NCBI RefSeq assembly: GCF_901709675.1
Contig: NC_051087.1
Span: 9,760,884 to 9,824,883 of the forward strand
Origin: Syngnathus acus
Taxonomy: Eukaryota > Chordata > Actinopteri > Syngnathiformes > Syngnathidae
Length of the DNA: 64,000 bases
Direction of reading: 5' to 3'
Part shown: positions 24,432 through 35,495 of the stretch, in pieces
Layout: each line of letters begins with the position of its first letter
Position numbering within the stretch: the first letter of the stretch is position 1
Program-made: the position numbers and the translations under genes
The notes under the pieces: model-generated
The model's input: the letters and a program-made list of their open reading frames with translations, nothing else
Databases searched by the model: none
What the model was told of the DNA's origin: nothing

Positions 24432-25769
24432 ATGGATTTCTTGAATTTCTCCTCTTTAGAGGAAGGGATGGAGGCAGACAACATCTCCACTAACAACACC
24501 TCTCAGAGCAAGTACACCCCTCTCGCCATCTGGAGTCTGGCTGGACTTGTCAGTTTTCTAATCCTGTTTACGATAGTGGGCAATGTCTTGGTCGTTATCG
24601 CCGTTTTAACGAGCAGAGCTCTGAAACCACCCCAGAATCTTTTTCTGGTGTCTCTGGCTAGTGCAGACATCCTGGTGGCCACGCTGGTCATGCCCTTTTC
24701 TCTGGCAAACGAACTTATGGGTTACTGGCTTTTTGGTACGATATGGTGCGACATCTATTTGGCTTTGGATGTTTTATTCTGCACCTCCTCTATTGTGCAC
24801 CTCTGTGCCATTAGTCTGGACCGCTACTGGTCAGTGACACAGGCGGTAGAGTACAACTTGAAGAGAACGCCAAAGAGAGTCAAAGGGATGATTGTGGTGG
24901 TGTGGTTGATCTCAGCTGTTATCTCCTTCCCGCCGCTGATATCGATGGACAGGAGCAACAACGAGACAACCCCACAGTGCTTTATAAATGATGACACCTG
25001 GTACATCCTCTACTCCAGCATCGGGTCCTTCTTTGCCCCCTGTGTCATCATGATTCTGGTCTATATTCGGATCTACCAAGTGGCAAAGACCAGGACAAGA
25101 ACCATGTCAGAGAAGAAAAGGGACGTGGATTCACCACAGGAGAACGGTCGAACCGACACGGACAAAGCCGGTTCGTTTAAGTCTGAAAGAGGGGGAAGTG
25201 TTAAAGAGCTTGATTGTGAAAACGGCCATTGCAAGGAACACATGGCCAGTTCGTCTGTGACAAACACTTCTAAAAACCGACACCACGACGATTTCGACGA
25301 CAGCAGTTCCTCTGACGAGAAACCCAAGAAAAGCTCCACGTCGTCCAAACATCACCACGATGACCGAAAAGACAGGAAGTCCAGCAGGAAAAGCAGCTCT
25401 GCCTCGAAATTCTCCAGCAGGAAGTCGTGTGCCAGTTCCAAGTCCATGGAGCTGTTCTCATCTCGCCGCAAACGCAGAAGCACAGTCAACAGGAAGAAAG
25501 TGTCGGCAGCACGAGAAAAGCGCTTTACGTTCGTCCTGGCTGTGGTCATGGGGGTTTTTGTTTTGTGCTGGTTCCCCTTTTTCTTCTCATACAGCCTGTA
25601 TGGAGTCTGTAGGGAGAAGTGCAAGATCCCAGAGACTCTCTTCAAGTTCTTCTTTTGGATCGGCTACTGTAACAGCTCTCTCAATCCGGTCATCTACACC
25701 ATCTTCAACCAAGACTTTCGCAGAGCTTTCCAGAAGATTCTCTGTAAGTCATGGAAACGCTCTTTCTGA
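24432..25769 (+). CDS. adra2c: Alpha-2C adrenergic receptor, single exon, intact
   Basis: A 445-residue rhodopsin-class GPCR that binds adrenaline/noradrenaline and couples to Gi/o at the plasma membrane. The start has a good context (AAG before ATG, G after), and the intronless coding frame is usual for alpha-2 receptors. N-glycosylation sites (N5, N17, N21/N22) lie in the short N-terminus. TM1 carries GN at 50-51, TM2 has D79, and TM3 has the amine-binding D113 with DRY at 130-132. C106 and C183 form the expected disulfide. TM5 has S195, S196 and S199, TM6 has CWFP at 379-382, TM7 has NPVIY at 418-422, and C438 is a likely palmitoylation site. Loop 3 (about 217-361) is long and rich in Ser, Lys, His and Asp. 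The subtype call rests on the [14 protein letters not shown] block and [15 protein letters not shown], which fit ADRA2C and not ADRA2A or ADRA2B. Synteny with hmx1 agrees. No frameshift is seen. Confidence 0.95.
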   Translation: MDFLNFSSLEEGMEADNISTNNTSQSKYTPLAIWSLAGLVSFLILFTIVGNVLVVIAVLTSRALKPPQNLFLVSLASADILVATLVMPFSLANELMGYWLFGTIWCDIYLALDVLFCTSSIVHLCAISLDRYWSVTQAVEYNLKRTPKRVKGMIVVVWLISAVISFPPLISMDRSNNETTPQCFINDDTWYILYSSIGSFFAPCVIMILVYIRIYQVAKTRTRTMSEKKRDVDSPQENGRTDTDKAGSFKSERGGSVKELDCENGHCKEHMASSSVTNTSKNRHHDDFDDSSSSDEKPKKSSTSSKHHHDDRKDRKSSRKSSSASKFSSRKSCASSKSMELFSSRRKRRSTVNRKKVSAAREKRFTFVLAVVMGVFVLCWFPFFFSYSLYGVCREKCKIPETLFKFFFWIGYCNSSLNPVIYTIFNQDFRRAFQKILCKSWKRSF

Positions 25770-26043
25770 CGGGCTTTAACAGACATTTCATCGGGCAGAT
25801 TACCGTTTAAGCGGTTCTTAGTTGTAGAGAAAAGTGGGGAAGTCTTCCCACCTTTTACTGTCAGGGATTGTGCTTGAAATGAAGGGATGGCGACGGATCA
25901 AAGGCTAAAGGTGCAGGAAAATGCACCGCTTTTATTCCCAGTCGAAGCTTTCACTGAATGCTAGGCAGCTTTTTACACACAAATATTTGCTTCGACTAAA
26001 CCACTCACATTGATTTATGCTCCCTTCATCGAAATACAATAAA
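25770..26043 (+). other. adra2c 3' UTR with poly(A) signal
   Basis: Sequence after the TGA stop, ending at an AATAAA at 26,038-26,043. It is the first canonical signal downstream and gives a 3' UTR of about 290 bases. Later signals could also be used. Confidence 0.5.
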
Positions 26044-26719
26044 CTGACTCATAACATCCACTGTGATGCACACGCAGGGCGACAATTGCAACTGGATGAA
26101 CTGCTCAGGAGACGAAGGGTTTATTGAGGAGACACTTTACTCACATGATCATTGAACATAATGCCAAGACCTTGACAATCTCCAATTGTTATACATAGAT
26201 AAGACAAAAGACAAGACGATATCGTCTATGGCTCTAAATCTGTTTTTCCTTGACCTTTGTTGTACGTTTCACTCAATATGAGGACCAATGGGACGAAGGG
26301 GCTCCTTTCTTACTCTTACTGTGTCAAAATGAGGGAAAAACAGAACCACTTATAGAAATCTATACGTGGAATCTCATACAGAAGTAATATATCTGCCTCC
26401 GTGAGAGGTTCCTGCCTGTTCATATACTGAGAATGAAGTGCCAACCTCATCAGAATGTGTGACTTTTTATCCCGTACAAATTCTGTGGACTCGGTGAAAT
26501 GTAAGGCTCTGTGGCACAATGGGAAAGTCATTCCGTGCAGGGCATCTCTCTGGAACTACAATATCTCATGAGTCTGAAACAATAGATGGATGGATCACTG
26601 CCTCCCTGCTGCGGCAGATGGACATGGCTCCTACTATGTGTGTGAAAAAAATGTCAAAAAGAGGTGAAAGTGTGGAATGTGGAACTATATTGTTGAACGG
26701 TGTTAATCCACACTGCCAC

Positions 26720-26751
<32 letters not shown>

Positions 26752-28255
26752 TGCCCACGTGTGCGTGCATGTGCGTTTGTGTGGTGCAAGCCTGAATTTG
26801 GCACCAGGACTGATCCTCTCTGCTCAAGTGTCTTTTTGTCCTCCTTGTCAGGCAGATTTGATGTTTTCCACCACCTCACCAAAGTCAGACACATTAAAAA
26901 CCTCTTACAAAAATATTGCTCGCTTTTATCATCTGCTGCTGGCACACATAAGAATGCACATTAGACACTCTTCTCATTTACAATATATTCCTCTTGACAT
27001 GTCAAGCATTTATAGCCAGGAGGTTAAATGATTATTTTCCCTTGTAAATGTGTGGAAACAGTACAGTATTATTGTGCGGTGCTTCATTATCACCCACTTA
27101 TTGCTATGATCAACAACATGTACTGTTTGCATTATGAACAATGCGCTCATGGATTTTCACGCCACATCAAACAGTCCTTTTGTAATGTTTTAGAAGAGAA
27201 ACAAGAACAAGTGTTGATTTCTCTGCTTTGTGCTCATTCTAACAGATCAAATAAATCAAATTGAAACTGTGTATTGGTGCATCGGCTGTATTCTTCATTA
27301 ATGGTAAATGGCTCTGCATGTGTGCCACAATGCCTTTTTTTTTTTAAGTGTTGGTTGGATTTCCAGCAAAAAGTTACATTTTGCAGTTGCCTGCTCAGAG
27401 TGGAGTCAAAGGCTATGTGGCTAATTGTGTGACCATGTGCGATAACCATAGAAACAGAAACTTGACTTTACTGAGACATAGGGCTACTAATGGTGTTTCT
27501 GAGCAGAAGTAGGGTATTTTTTCTATTTTACAATCAACAACGTTGACTTTCAATTTTTCAAATATCCAGTACTGAAAAGCGTCAGCTGAACATGACACAA
27601 GATGACTGCAGATTAACATTTTTGCAGTATTTTTTACATTTTATTACACTCCTTTTGGCCATTATAGCTTCTATGCTTGCGTCGTTATTACATGCATAAA
27701 CTTATGACTCCTATGACAGTATTAAAAAACAAAATCAAATTATAGCATTGACTTAAGACCGATTGTCAATTTTGCGCCGGTTATGAGGCAAACTCATTAG
27801 CCTTTAATGATGTACAGTTACGTATGTATGTGCTTGAAAAGACTAATATAATAGCCTCCGATTCAGTCACAGTTTAGATCATTACCAGTGACCCTGACAA
27901 GGTTTAATACATCCCAAACATCCTCCACCTGTCTCATGCCTATTTACTTATTCCCTGAAAGCCGAGTGGCGTCACTTCAGTGACCAAGCAGAATGAATTC
28001 TGTCAAAGTGTTCATAGCATGCTGTGTCAGCAGGTCACATTTCCACACCACTGACACTTCTGATAGCTACAGTGCTGCAAATTGGAACGAGATCCCATCA
28101 AATGTCCATTTGAATGGCCAGACTGATCACCTCCATAAAAATGGTCCTTGGAACAAGTTAACTATTGTACAATCTTATGATTATGTCAGAGGTCCTATTG
28201 CACAACAACCTTGTCGAGTATGTGCAACCATTGATTTTTTGCTAATCCCAGTTGT
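26044..28255. other. Non-coding stretch, no gene seen
   Basis: Start of the gap of about 31 kb between adra2c and hmx1. It holds a GT microsatellite (separate entry) and no supportable gene. The 170-codon frame at 26,519-27,031 runs through that microsatellite and has no recognisable domain. Confidence 0.5.
26731..26753 (+). repeat. GT microsatellite
   Basis: A pure GT array with degenerate GT-rich flanks on both sides (to about 26,782). Confidence 0.9.
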
Positions 28256-28345
28256 CATTACTCAGGGCACATACAGAGATAACCAACCAACCATTGACTC
28301 AGATTGATGCCATCACTGAGTGGGAGCTGAACCCATGCAGCCTGC
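28256..28345 (+). repeat. SINE-like element fragment
   Basis: CAGGGCACATACAGAGATAA, CCAACCAACCATTGACTCAG and GAGCTGAACCCATGCAGCC match the middle and head-proximal segments of the family in plus orientation. A fragment in the opposite orientation lies 160 bases downstream. Confidence 0.55.
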
Positions 28346-28504
28346 AGCGAACCGACTTCAATTCTATTTGTTGTTGTACATCCATGGGCTGTATTTTTCA
28401 GACCGTCACTCTTTTTTGGTACTGCGACTCGGTGGTTCTTTGATAAAATGGGCCGGCATTGTGACATGAGAAATGAAATTATAAAATGTCTACAATTTTT
28501 TGCA

Positions 28505-28665
28505 AAATTTGCAACAGATTGGCATATTTTGGGTAATGCGATTGGCTGGCAACCGGTTCAGTGTGTCCCCTGCCTACTGCCAGTAGTCAGCTGGGATAGG
28601 CTCCAGCATGTCCACGACTCTCGTGAGAAAAAAGCACTTCAGAAAATGGATGGATTTTTTTGGAT
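28505..28665 (-). repeat. SINE-like element tail fragment
   Basis: GCTGGCAACCGGTTCAGTGT, GTCAGCTGGGATAGGCTCCA and AGAAAATGGATGGAT are the minus-strand form of the family's tail, which normally ends in a GGATGG run. Confidence 0.65.
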
Positions 28666-29795
28666 CTTCTGAAATGTGATCATTTTGGAGGTGCGAGGAT
28701 TCCGGCCGGCTAAGCAGCGTTATTTAGAGTAGAGTCAAAGACTGTTCTGCTTGCTTTCTTTGATTCTTGACTACATTTGTACTATAAAATACAACTGTTG
28801 AACAAAACACAACATAACTGACTCAGTTTTGCAAGCATCTATTTTATGTTCTTCTCACTGAAACAATTCTCAAATCTTCTCGCTTACAGGTTTAGTTCTT
28901 TCCACGACTACCGTACTTCAATATTTGTGAGGCCACGTATAGCTAATCTGGTATATTATTTGAATTTGGCTTTGCAAAGTGAGAACATTACTTAGGATCT
29001 CTTCAGCAAGGATCCAGCAAGAAAAACTGATTTCAAAATAGTATACCTCTTTGAGAATCTTCACACCAGTGACTCCTCAAAGTTTGGCTGAACATATATC
29101 ATATGCCACTACAGGGAGTAAACAAAACTGTGTTAACTAGGTTAATTTAATTATCGTTAGGACATATTTTAGTGTCCTACGTACATCCTAAATCCTCGTT
29201 GTGGCTTTTGTATGCTAAAACAGAGATATGTCACACATTGGATGCTGTGGATAGCAGCATTTATATTTATTAATTTTCATCTTCTACTCTGTTTTTGCAA
29301 TTGGCAAATACCGGCGCATTACCGTTATTGCACTTTTTGGTGCTGTAAATAGTCAATCCTTCTTGTGGCGGATGCAGGATTCTACCGTTGGCCACAATAC
29401 GAAATGGGATTTTGTTTAAGGTAAGGCATTTTAAACTGAAAGGATAATGATCCCACAATTAGAAGTGGACATTTTGAATCCAACTGGAACTGGCTCGCTG
29501 CCATCAAGAATTAAACAACAGGGATTTTGGGTATCTGACCTAGACCTGTCTTGGTCTCTTTTTTTCCAAATATTTGTTTCAAAAATGTGACTAAAAGTAC
29601 AGTATGATATATCACAATGCAAGTTTGACCGGTGTGACTTGTTCTCTGAAGCATTTTATTCTGTTAAAAAATATATATATTTTGGGGGGACAGAGACTAT
29701 TCTGAAGATTATTGTTTGACTGGAAGTCATGGACATGATAATAATCATTTTGGGAGGAAAACTAAATGGAAAAATGACAGTGTGGATTCCGATGA
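28666..29795. other. Non-coding stretch, no gene seen
   Basis: No supportable feature. Confidence 0.5.
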
Positions 29796-30045
29796 TCAAT
29801 CACCCCCAACTATGGGTTAACCCCCAACTATGGGTTAAATAGTACCACTGCCCAATGGGCTCCTCGGGAGAGGAATGGGCTAAGGGAGTCAACCCCTACA
29901 GAAAATCAATTTCCCCTTGGGTTGGAGTCAGGAAGGGCATCCGACTGTAAAAGGTTTTGCTCCAAAAATATTCTCAGCCATATCGAGAACCTAGTCCAAC
30001 CCAGCGGCGCCTGGAAAGCGGACTTTAAACCGATGATGATAAATC
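29796..30045 (+). repeat. Non-LTR retroelement or SINE 3' end
   Basis: GAGTCAGGAAGGGCATCCGA near 29,926, with TCTCAGCCATATCGAGAACC and CCAGCGGCGCCTGGAAAGCG downstream, ends in a GATGATGATAA tail. I recognise GTCAGGAAGGGCATC as a segment of a widespread teleost retroelement 3' region. An 18-base unit CCCCCAACTATGGGTTAA is tandemly duplicated at its start (29,803-29,838). No coding sequence remains. Confidence 0.55.
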
Positions 30046-31879
30046 ACACAAACAATGACGCCCACATCTCATCAGGACAATTGGACAGGGAGGGAAATGT
30101 CGGCGCTTGAAGCTATGTGCTCAACAACAAGCTGCAGTAAGATAACGCCTTTTTTCTGTACGGTGAGAGCCATGTAATGACAAAGTGCGACATGCACCAG
30201 AATGCTGGCCGAAGTTGGGAGGAGGAGGATCAGGTAATGCTGCCGATGGGTCCAAAATGAACATTAGTTATTGTAGGTTATGGGTCAAGCTGGATGGTAA
30301 TGCACTACATTTATACTCAAATATCTTTTGGTACAAACTACTTATCAGAGTAGTTATGATGCAACATATTTTTCAGTTTTACTTAAGTATAAATGTCAAG
30401 CAGTAACAATATTTTATTCAGTTATATTGAGTTGCTCGCTACCTTTATTTCTATCAATTTAGTAATTTATTTCTTTTGCAATCGACTTTTTTTCCTTTCT
30501 GTCAAATAGTCAGGCATCCACATGACCGCACACAGTCTTGATGAAGTGACTCAAGGTGATGAATTTTCAAGAAGAATGTCCCTACACTGACATTAAGGCA
30601 ATAATGACATTTCAGTTTTTGAAAAACAACTGCTTCATATTGAGCTGTCATTCATCTGCCCAAATGTGGAAATTTCAGCAAACAAAAGCTTGATGTCTAT
30701 CAAGAGAAACCATGTTGCAGTAAGTTGCAGATATTTCTTTTTTTAACTCGTTTTGGCTGTGCATGGTCATATGTAGCCCAACTGTCAAATATGCATCTTT
30801 TGGAGAGCGAGTTGAAAGCAATCTCAAAGGATGGATGGACACCCTCGCTTGGCCATCAATTTACCACATTGCTCCGGGACACATGATCACATTATCATAT
30901 TTTTGTCATTGAATACTATTTCAGCTCTTAGATCTACCCCCTCTTTGCTTTTGGGTCCACATATAGAGAATTGTAGTCAGCCATAACAGGAGGATAACTC
31001 TTTGCTTTAATTTAAGTCAAGTTATTCAGAATTAACAGCAGTGTGAAGTCCAATATTTGGCTAACCCAAACACCTCTGGGTATAATGAGGAAATTATTAG
31101 TTAAAGCAACTTTAACAGTGGTGCAATGGTAACGGTAACTGGTGATGGCAACTACAACAGAGCCCGGCATCCTTTTTAAATCCCTCATCTTTGCTGCCTC
31201 CCTCACACATGTCAGAAGCGATTTCAGCAGATCTGCATGAGTGCTCAGTGGGCGAGAAGTGGCAAATCAAGTCAGGCTGCATGGCAAAGTATCTCATTTT
31301 GTACATTATGTTGCTGTATATATGAAGAAGAGGTTCAGTTTCTCAGATATTATGGAAAATAATTTTCGGGTGCTGGATTGCTGCGTATTTCTATCTTCTT
31401 ATGGAATAAAATAAAACTGATTTGGATTACTCTCATTTTCCTGAGCTGTCCAATTTCCCAAATGTTTTCTGTTTGTGGTTCTTTATCAGTCAATCAAATC
31501 TTTATTTATATTGCACTGTTTATCATATTTCATCTGCAATGGGGTTTGCTGGCATTTTTGGTTGAGCTCAGTTGGCAGTCACATCGGAGGAGGACAATCA
31601 ACCAGTTGTTTTTTTTTTTATGAGGCAAGCCATCTGCACTACTGTTGGGATGTGGATTCTGCCCCAAGAGACCGGGACACGGATCTTAGGGTATTGTTCA
31701 CAACTCAAGAAAGGATTCATACCGGCGGGTGTAGAAGCAATGGAGCCAAAGAGCAAAACTCTGATGATTACTTGTCATTTATAAATTCCCACTCTCATTT
31801 ACGGTCATGAGTATTGGTAATGACCAAAAGAATAAGATAATTTCTTGGTACAAATGGCTGAAATGAATTTCCTCAGCAG
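30046..31879. other. Non-coding stretch, no gene seen
   Basis: No supportable gene. A T run sits near 31,610. Confidence 0.5.
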
Positions 31880-32060
31880 GGTGTCCAAGGTCTTTCCAAG
31901 TGGTTTTGGCATCTACTTTAGATCCTAGACGCCTCCCACACACTGCGACAGAATGTCCCCTGACTAGCCTGGATCCTTCCGGAAAAGCTCAATGAAATCT
32001 GGGATTTCCTGCTGATAAGCAAAAGATCGATTGATTGATGGATGGATGGATGGATGGGAT
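31880..32060 (+). repeat. LINE 3' end ending in a GGAT run
   Basis: TTAGATCCTAGACGCCTCCC, CTAGCCTGGATCCTTCCGGA and AAAGCTCAATGAAATCTGGG correspond to the ACCCTGGACGCCTCC / CTCGGGATTCCCCCGGAAGAGCT-like 3' region that many fish LINE copies carry, followed by a GATAAGC segment and a GGAT repeat (about 32,033-32,056). It is a truncated copy without reverse transcriptase sequence. Confidence 0.5.
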
Positions 32061-33498
32061 TTCCCATAATGTCTCCTCATTATTATTGTACAGGCAACTA
32101 GTACAAATAAAATGAGGTGTCTGTTTGATGGATGATTCTCTTATTTGTCTGATGAGTCATTTGAGCCTGACGCCAAAAAGGATTGCTACTACAGTATTTG
32201 TTGAAATGCAGTAGATGCAAATTATGAGATGAAAAATACTTTACGAAACGTTTTAAGGCGAATGTCAAACGCACTTTATGTATGATTATATTTGTATGCT
32301 GTAGTTTTAGTCAAGCATAATGAAATAAACCACACTTTGCAATTTTATGTGGCCTTTAGTCCAACAGTTTCCTTGCAAAGAGATGAAGGCAAGGCAGTCC
32401 ACATTTTTAAAAATCTGCATTTGCGTATAGTCTCCAATTGGATAACTTGTACGGTTAGAAAGTTGAAGTAACCTGACATAGGACTATTGTAACCTCTGAT
32501 CGCTTGGCAATAAATAAAGCAAACTGAAAATATGGAACTTTTGACTTTTAAGATGAATTGTGAATCATAAATGGTCATCTCTCACCTGTATTTAAGTATT
32601 GGTAAAAAACAATGATGGATGGATAAAATAAATGGATAATGCAAGTGATCTATTGTAGACTTACTGCAGTGTTAAAACACAGATGAGGTGGAGACATTGC
32701 GCCACTCCATCGCAGTGAAAATCAATTATTTAATCGATCCCTGTGTCCTTTTATTTCTTCTGGCTCTCGACATTCCGTCCAGCAATGATGAGAACGAAAA
32801 GGATTCTGTCTCTTTTTGGTCATCTGCCATCACTCTCAGTTCTCATATCAACCTTGGTAGATCGTCCTCCTTCATTCCCTTCCTGTATCTATCAACTGGA
32901 GACGTGCCACAAGTCATCTGTGTTATGAACCACCTTCGTCTTGGCGGAAGACCCAGCCTCAAATGTCAACACCACCATTCACTAGTTGAAGTATTGGAAT
33001 TTGGTTCTCATAAACTATCTCCCAATAAAATATTGGCTGAAGGTGAAAGAAGTCACCCGTGTGGTCTTCAGTCTCAAAGTTGTTTATGAATTTTTACAAG
33101 AAAAATCCCAAAAACTTTCCAACAGCGTTGCCAGATGGTCATCTTTCATCATTCGCCCCTTAGTGCTTTTGTATTCATAACAGCTCAATGCTCACAAACT
33201 GCAAATAACAAGCCGTGAATTACCTTAAAAATAACACTTCAAAGTCATTAGGGTGCCCGACTGGCTTTCTGTAAGGGGAATAGTGGCTCTGCTGTTGCTA
33301 TAGAGACCTAAAGAAACCTACCATATAAGGTCTATAACGTTTGGTTGACCAGTCTGGACAACTTTGCATGATATTGTGAGTAACAACACAAAGTTTTAGC
33401 ATGTTTCTGCTTTGTAACTCCCTCTTTTACACTGTCCATTAAAAAAATGTATGGCTTACACAATGACATCGGGCGAAAAGCAGACTACACCCGAAAAA
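32061..33498. other. Non-coding stretch, no gene seen
   Basis: The 133-codon frame at 32,688-33,089 has a GDVPQVICV segment weakly reminiscent of the GVPQGSVLGP block of LINE reverse transcriptases, but nothing else supports it. Otherwise nothing is supportable. Confidence 0.45.
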
Positions 33499-33605
33499 TG
33501 GTCGCCAGCCAGTCGCAGGGCACACATCCACATGCACACCGCCACTGAGCTGGAATCGATTCCATGCTATACGTACAAAAGTCAGGCGAGTGTACTATTA
33601 CACCA
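33499..33605 (+). repeat. SINE-like element fragment
   Basis: TGGTCGCCAGCCAGTCGCAG, GGGCACACATCC, GAGCTGGAATCGATTCCATG and AAGTCAGGCGAGTGTACTA match the family's middle and head segments in plus orientation, with internal deletion. Confidence 0.6.
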
Positions 33606-33630
33606 GCAGCGACTTTAATATATATCCTTT

Positions 33631-33711
33631 CAATCAGGTGTATTGCAATAGAGAAACATATATAACACGCAGGACACAAGACCCCAAGGACCGGAATTGG
33701 TGACCCCTGCT
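33631..33711 (-). repeat. hAT-like MITE terminus
   Basis: On the minus strand it reads GCAGGGGTCACCAATTCCGG then TCCTTGGGG, and further on a CAATACACCTGATTG segment. This matches a common vertebrate element that starts GCAGGGGTGGGCAACTCCGG and contains CACACCTGATTCAA. The other terminus was not found. Confidence 0.5.
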
Positions 33712-34227
33712 GTAAACTGTAAATTTTCCAGCAATGTTTTACAGTATTTAAAAAGACATTTCAGAATGCACACAGTAACAACCAGGTATGCTGTGTTCTG
33801 ATTCAATACTATCTAAATTAAATTGTGTGGTCCTGCTGTAACGTTGAAATGAAATGCAAATAGCAACACTCAAGTTGAACCATAAACTACAAATGAACTC
33901 TCTTTTTTCATTTTATATTACAACCTAAAGCATCTAATGCCCAAGTTTATCTTTCAGTCAGTGCCGAGCGCTCACATCAAACAAGAACTTTACATTCAAA
34001 TAGCCTGATAATGTACAGCTTGGCAGCCCGGGATATTACCAAACAGTAACAAATGATGCATATCTCGTAAATCTGCTGACTGGTGTCATTATAATCAATA
34101 AAGCGAGATGAAATTTTGTCTATGAAATCCTTCACTTTACGGATATGTTTACAGTGTGCTTGGAAGTGTGATGCATGAAAACAAAACATTTTTTCAATTT
34201 GTAGTCACACTACATTATCTCTTTTTA
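33712..34227. other. Non-coding stretch, no gene seen
   Basis: AT-rich; nothing supportable. Confidence 0.5.
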
Positions 34228-34390
34228 TTAACCAGGCTTTGCATTTTATTCACTCTCTGCTTTATGGGTCTGAGAGTGTTTAAATTGAAGCAGTGAGTCA
34301 TTAAGCGCAGCAATCTTCATTTATTAGTCAGTTAATCTGTCTAATTAATTTGCATCTTGAGTAAACGGCAGCATATGGATAGTCTCTCTT
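34228..34390. promoter_or_regulatory. Candidate conserved non-coding element (POU/homeodomain sites)
   Basis: A repeat-free block with many homeobox-type sites: GAGTCATTAAGCGCAG, CTTCATTTATTAGTCAG, GTTAATCTGTCTAATTAATT and a joined TAATTAATTTGCAT at about 34,343-34,356 that combines a homeodomain core with an octamer-like ATTTGCAT. The density over 130 bases is typical of a developmental enhancer. It lies 8.5 kb downstream of adra2c and 23 kb upstream of hmx1. Conservation is not tested. Confidence 0.35.
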
Positions 34391-34839
34391 GAAGGAGCTA
34401 CACACGTCAAAGCATACACATTTATAAACATGCATTTTCATAAAAGCATTAAATACCTTCTAAAATGTCTTAAGGATTTTGGAGACCAACCAATATATTT
34501 TATTTTCTAAATGTTGTATAATATATTTTATTATATTTGTATTTTTTCAGGCTTTTTTTAGTAGATGCGTTCTCAACATGTTTATGATTTTTTTTTTTAT
34601 TGCATCTTTGAAGATGTTTGAGTCGTCACCAAGCGCTACCCAACTCTGCCTTTGGTTGACTAATGTCTGTTAATTGACTTCCTTTGATTTACACTCTTTA
34701 TACTATTGTTGGATTAAGACTTTTGATTATAGTGAGGATGAAATACATATAGGGCAGATCTTATCCAGAAATCCGGGTATTTTAAACCATCAAGGTTTCT
34801 CTAAAAGAGCAGGAAAAGAAACTTTCCAGGCAAAATTGA

Positions 34840-35210
34840 GAATCCGAAGAGGGCCCATATCTCAATCTCTGAGCATGCCTCAAATCCCTCTTTAAAGATG
34901 TATATCGCGGGTCAAAGGTCAGGGCTCATGAATGAGAAAGAGGTGCTTTAAAACTTCTTATTAGCACTCTATATAACCTGCACGTAAAATCGGAAAACTG
35001 ACTGCCAAGTGCCAGACCAATAAGGAATTTCAATTCCGGAGAAAAACAAAAACAAAGGCAGTAGTTTTGTCTAGATCACCGACCGTCATGTGGCAGCCGT
35101 CAAGACCTTAAAATATGTGTCTAAATCATGTTGGTCTTCTCAATGCACATTAAAAGTTGTTGACAGCCGCTTAACATCATTTGCCTACAGTTTGCAATGG
35201 AGCTCACAAT
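34840..35210. promoter_or_regulatory. Candidate regulatory element with a perfect DR1 site
   Basis: GGGTCAAAGGTCA at 34,909-34,921 is a direct repeat of two nuclear receptor half-sites with one-base spacing, as bound by HNF4, COUP-TF, RXR or PPAR-RXR dimers. It sits in repeat-free sequence with CTTATTAGCACTC, CCAATAAGGAATTTC and other homeodomain or Sox-like cores. Function is inferred. Confidence 0.3.
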
Positions 35211-35380
35211 CATGAATTTAAAAACATTTATGTATTAGAATACGCCATCAGATCAGCATAAAAATAATTCCTTCCTTGGCAGACAAAAACAACTATCACA
35301 CTAAAAATTGTGAGTCCTCCTGGAACACTCTCTGCAAATTTGGCAGGTACAGACTTTGATTTAAAGGATGAGACACAAAA
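35211..35380. other. Non-coding, nothing seen
   Basis: Short spacer between the DR1 region and the next repeat. Confidence 0.4.
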
Positions 35381-35495
35381 ATCCACCCATCCATTTTCCA
35401 CTACTATTTCTGTTCAGGGCTGCAGGAAAGCTGGAGCCAATCGCAGATGACTTTGGACGGGGTACTTTCTAGACTTGTCTCCAATCAATCATCGA
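35381..35495 (+). repeat. SINE-like element tail fragment
   Basis: ATCCACCCATCCATTTTCCA followed by GGGCTGCAGGAAAGCTGGAG and CCAATCGCAGATGACTTTGG is a plus-orientation tail of the family. GATTGGAGACAAG-like sequence on the opposite strand marks its diverged end. Confidence 0.55.

Noticed and set aside
25360-25779. 139-codon frame overlapping adra2c
   Set aside because: Out-of-frame shadow of the Ser/Lys-rich receptor loop and TM6-TM7.
26519-27031. 170-codon frame downstream of adra2c
   Set aside because: It runs through a GT microsatellite (poly-CV) and has no known domain.
32688-33089. 133-codon frame with a GDVPQVICV segment
   Set aside because: Weak likeness to a LINE reverse transcriptase block only; no catalytic YxDD or other conserved block could be seen.
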